A DNA stretch of 7,040 nucleotides from Deltaproteobacteria bacterium (GTDB lineage: Bacteria > Myxococcota_A > Polyangia > JAAYKL01), in NCBI GenBank assembly GCA_011389755.1, contig JAABTR010000199.1, positions 1 through 7,040 on the forward strand, read 5' to 3'. The notes under the pieces were generated by a model. The model saw only the letters and a list, made by a program, of their open reading frames with translations, ran no database searches and was not told the origin of the DNA. The translations under genes were made by a program, and so were the position numbers. This document shows, piece by piece, positions 5,089-7,040 of this stretch; position 1 is the first letter of the stretch; each line of letters opens with the position of its first letter.

Positions 5089-5382
5089 ATGCCGATTTAC
5101 GAATACCGCTGCGAGGATTGCGGCCACGAATTCGAGGTCATTCAGCGCTTTTCCGACGAACCGATCTCCGTTTGCGAAGGCTGCGGCAAGGAAAAAGCCA
5201 AGCGCTTGATTTCTCAAACGTCTTTCGTTCTCAAGGGTTCGGGTTGGTACGCCACCGACTACGGACGAAAAGGGGCGAACAAGGAAAAGGAAACTAGGAG
5301 CGAGAGCAGCTCCCCACCCGCGCCTTGCGCGGCGTCCGGTTCCTGCGACGCCGGATCGTGCCCCAAAGCCGCCGGCGCGTGA
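5089..5382 (+). CDS. FmdB-family zinc-ribbon protein with a cysteine-bearing tail
   Basis: A 97-residue protein that begins MPIYEYRCEDCGHEFE and continues with VCEGCG: C8-x2-C11 and C29-x2-C32 form the zinc ribbon of the FmdB regulatory-protein family. The segment TSFVLKGSGWYATDY (44-58) is the family's conserved second block. After residue 60 the chain turns polar and low in complexity (KEKETRSESSSPPAP) and ends with three more cysteines (C80, C86, C91). The name comes from a putative regulator of amidase/formamidase genes; the function of most members is unknown, so no specific role is claimed. AGGAGG lies 11 bases before the ATG, slightly far but strong. The gene has its own promoter and is convergent with the phosphofructokinase gene. 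Confidence 0.92.
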   Translation: MPIYEYRCEDCGHEFEVIQRFSDEPISVCEGCGKEKAKRLISQTSFVLKGSGWYATDYGRKGANKEKETRSESSSPPAPCAASGSCDAGSCPKAAGA

Positions 5383-5390
5383 GCCGTGGC

Positions 5391-5413
5391 GCCGGACGCG
5401 CGAGGCGTCCGGC
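5391..5413. terminator. GC-rich hairpin between convergent genes
   Basis: GCCGGACGC (5391-5399) and GCGTCCGGC (5405-5413) form a perfect nine-pair stem with a five-base loop. It lies 8 bases after the fmdB-family stop and 6 bases beyond the phosphofructokinase stop, where a shared bidirectional terminator would be expected. Neither side has a T-run, so it is not a standard intrinsic terminator. It may block read-through, protect 3' ends, or help Rho-dependent ending. Confidence 0.45.
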
Positions 5414-5419
5414 AAACAC

Positions 5420-6745
5420 CTAGGTCGCCAGCGTCATCTCCACCTGTCCGGTGCTCTCTTCGGAGAGATAGCCGAACTGCGCCCGAAACTCTTCGGGTGA
5501 GCAGTTGGCGACGCGCGCCAACCGAGACAGCCGCTTGTAGTCTTTGAAGTCGCTCTCATCCAGACGGATCATGTACTCGCGACACATCCGATAAAAATCG
5601 TTGTCGATATTGACCAAGCGCGTTTTGATGCGCCCCGACTCCGAGTCCATGATCTTGTCGAACGGGATGATGTAGGGAGAGCCGTCTCGAATGGCGATCA
5701 TGGCCCCGGTCCCACCGCCTAGCAAGAAACGCATCGCGGTGAATCCCAAGTTCTGGGTGTATTCCAAGTCGAAGGAGTTCGGGGTCTGGCAACGCAGCTC
5801 GTAGCCGATGTTTTTGTTTACGATCGTCACGTCGATACCGCGGGCCTTGAGCCGCTTCTTGACATCGTCCTTGACGATCTCGGCCAGCGCGATCTCGGCG
5901 TAGCGAACGTTGCCGTGGGCGTCGTACTCGAGCTCATCGACGTAGTGCTTGAAATCGCCCTGCTCGATGGCCTCGATGATGCCCTCGGACATGACGGCGA
6001 CGCCGTAGTCCCGGCCCAAAAGGCGCCTCTTGATGATGGCCCCTTCCAAAATGTCGCACAGGTGCGCGATGCGGATGGGGCGCCCTCTGAATTCCTCACC
6101 GATGATGGTCAGAGTCGAGCCCGCGGCGTTTCCAATGCCGAGCGCCAGATGCCCGGCTTTGCGTCCCATGGTGACGCAGAAATACCAGCGATTCGTGGTG
6201 AACGCGTCCTCCATCAAGTTCTTGACCACCTGGGCCCCCACCTCGCGGGCGGTCTGGTATCCAAACGTGAGCATCTGCCCGGGCAGCGGCAGATCGTTGT
6301 CGATGGTCTTGGGCACATGGGCGACTTGGATCTGCTCGCCGGCCATCCTTCCGAGCTGGCTCGCCGTAAAGGCAGTGTCGTCGCCGCCGATGCTGACCAG
6401 GTAATCCACCTCGAGCTCGGTCAGGACGCTGAGCACGTTCTGCATCGCCTTGGGATCTTTAGTGGGGTTGATTCGGGAGGTCCGCAGGATCGATCCGCCG
6501 CGGTAGTGGATGCGAGAGACCTTGTCGATGGTCAGCTGCTCCACGTGAGCCGAAGACCCTCTGGAGAGCCACTTGTAGCCATCATAAACCCCCAGGACCG
6601 TCAGCCCTGAGTTGATGGCTTCGATGGCCGCCGACCGGATCACACCGTTGATGCCCGGCGCCGGGCCGCCTCCCACAAGAATGGCCACGGTCTTCGCCGC
6701 CATCCTCGGACTGTTATTCGAAAAGAATTTCCCGATATCGTTCAT
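5420..6745 (-). CDS. pfp: Pyrophosphate-dependent 6-phosphofructokinase
   Basis: This 441-residue glycolytic enzyme interconverts fructose 6-phosphate and fructose 1,6-bisphosphate in the cytoplasm. From the ATG at 6745: VGGGPAPGIN (24-33) is the N-terminal phosphate loop, GGDDT (120-124) the phosphoryl-donor site, PKTIDND (145-151) the catalytic loop with its Asp base, and MGRKAGH (193-199) part of the sugar-phosphate site. ATP-using enzymes normally have glycine at the second position after GG-D (GGDGS) and at PGTIDND; here these are Asp123 and Lys146. That pair marks pyrophosphate users, which work reversibly and need no ATP. The C-terminal part (to 441) is longer than the 320-residue E. 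coli ATP enzyme, as usual for this group. The ATG at 6745 has GAGGTG six bases ahead; a GTG at 6754 falls inside that site. Donor choice is inferred from these residues. Confidence 0.93.
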   Translation of the reverse strand: MNDIGKFFSNNSPRMAAKTVAILVGGGPAPGINGVIRSAAIEAINSGLTVLGVYDGYKWLSRGSSAHVEQLTIDKVSRIHYRGGSILRTSRINPTKDPKAMQNVLSVLTELEVDYLVSIGGDDTAFTASQLGRMAGEQIQVAHVPKTIDNDLPLPGQMLTFGYQTAREVGAQVVKNLMEDAFTTNRWYFCVTMGRKAGHLALGIGNAAGSTLTIIGEEFRGRPIRIAHLCDILEGAIIKRRLLGRDYGVAVMSEGIIEAIEQGDFKHYVDELEYDAHGNVRYAEIALAEIVKDDVKKRLKARGIDVTIVNKNIGYELRCQTPNSFDLEYTQNLGFTAMRFLLGGGTGAMIAIRDGSPYIIPFDKIMDSESGRIKTRLVNIDNDFYRMCREYMIRLDESDFKDYKRLSRLARVANCSPEEFRAQFGYLSEESTGQVEMTLAT

Positions 6746-6751
6746 TACCTT

Positions 6752-6757
6752 CACCTC
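6752..6757 (-). promoter_or_regulatory. Ribosome binding site of the phosphofructokinase gene
   Basis: GAGGTG on the minus strand, six bases before the ATG at 6745. The in-frame GTG at 6754 overlaps this site and is therefore unlikely to be the start. Confidence 0.6.
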
Positions 6758-6792
6758 GTGATTCCAACCTTGCCTGCACTTGGGCTGTTACT

Positions 6793-6820
6793 GTTCTAGC
6801 TCTTTTACGCTCGGAAACAA
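6793..6820 (-). promoter_or_regulatory. Candidate leftward promoter of the phosphofructokinase gene
   Basis: TTGTTT (6820-6815) and TAGAAC (6798-6793) on the minus strand, 16 bases apart, match the sigma-70 hexamers at three and four of six positions. A start near 6786 would give a leader of about 40 bases. Other AT-rich stretches upstream could also serve, so this is tentative. Confidence 0.3.
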
Positions 6821-6923
6821 CCACCCGCGCCAAACAATTTCGTGAAGGATACGCAAAACCCCGATTCCATGGGAGGCGAAGCTTCGTCAGTAAACAAAAA
6901 TCAACATTGGGTAACGAATTTGT

Positions 6924-6951
6924 TTGCACGCCGCCTGCGCTGCGCTAAAAT
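6924..6951 (+). promoter_or_regulatory. Candidate rightward promoter at the right edge
   Basis: TTGCAC (6924-6929) and TAAAAT (6946-6951) are 16 bases apart; the -10 matches five of six consensus bases. It points away from the phosphofructokinase gene. From the predicted start near 6958 to the window end no open frame longer than a few codons is present (ATG at 6958 stops after three codons). The transcript is therefore either a long leader or a small RNA. Confidence 0.35.
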
Positions 6952-7009
6952 GCTTAAATGGCCTGCTAGTCATCGGGGCACTTTTAAAGAAAGTTTGCGA
7001 CAATGACAT

Positions 7010-7038
7010 AAAAAACGTTTCTCGGCGGAAAAGCCGAG
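7010..7038 (-). terminator. Hairpin at the window edge, possible terminator of a gene beyond it
   Basis: CTCGGC (7021-7026) and GCCGAG (7033-7038) form a six-pair stem with a six-base loop. Read leftward it is followed by AAACG and then six T, so it could end transcription from a minus-strand gene to the right of the window, though the T-run begins five bases late. Read rightward, the sequence stops two bases after the stem and the other possibility cannot be judged. Apart from this hairpin, the two candidate promoters and a ten-base palindrome CGAAGCTTCG (6877-6886), I see nothing in 6758-7040. Confidence 0.35.
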
Positions 7039-7040
7039 TA

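Noticed and set aside
5915..6610. Plus-strand open frame of 231 codons opposite the phosphofructokinase gene
   Set aside because: Antisense shadow without motifs or a start signal.
6714..6929. Minus-strand frame of 71 codons upstream of and overlapping the phosphofructokinase start
   Set aside because: It runs out of frame into the conserved gene, has no ribosome binding site, and covers the likely promoter and leader.

Overview
The window reads as a stretch of chromosomal core and accessory genes from a GC-rich Gram-negative bacterium. Two proteins carry lipoprotein signal peptides. One sigma factor is RpoH-like, and one phosphofructokinase carries the pyrophosphate-type active-site residues. 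Several features recall the Myxococcota or former Deltaproteobacteria: the gene mix, the lipoprotein parvulin, and an FmdB zinc ribbon behind its own promoter. This taxonomic placement is inference. No phage, insertion sequence, CRISPR array, tRNA or rRNA is visible.

Layout from left to right. (1) Positions 1-52 are a C/A-rich (G-rich on the minus strand) stretch, possibly the first codons of a further minus-strand gene. (2) Positions 53-1938 hold a leftward operon: an RpoH-like sigma factor followed by rsmI, joined by an ATGA stop/start overlap. (3) Positions 1939-2024 are an 86-bp divergent control region with a well-formed leftward promoter and a weaker, overlapping rightward one. (4) Positions 2025-4396 hold a rightward cluster: an RlmD-like 23S rRNA m5U methyltransferase, a 67-residue six-cysteine protein that starts inside the methyltransferase gene, and a lipoprotein with two Pin1-type parvulin domains. 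(5) Positions 4475-4981 encode a thioredoxin/TlpA-fold lipoprotein without active-site cysteines, after a probable terminator. (6) Positions 5089-5382 encode an FmdB-family zinc-ribbon protein with a promoter and a structured leader. (7) Positions 5420-6745 encode a leftward pyrophosphate-dependent phosphofructokinase, convergent with fmdB across a GC-rich hairpin. (8) Positions 6746-7040 are non-coding: the phosphofructokinase leader, a candidate promoter firing rightward, and a hairpin at the window edge.

Two genes act on rRNA methylation from opposite sides of one divergent promoter region: RsmI on the 16S decoding centre and the RlmD-like enzyme on 23S uridine. The leftward unit ties RsmI to a heat-shock-type sigma factor. 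The two lipoproteins point to folding or redox-like functions at the envelope. The most notable observations are three: the duplicated Pin1-type parvulin, where the basic substrate loop and the active-site cysteine are unevenly shared between the two copies; the small cysteine-rich protein coupled to the iron-sulfur methyltransferase gene; and the cysteine-less TlpA-like lipoprotein. I see no clearly new multi-gene system; the rest is ordinary core genome.
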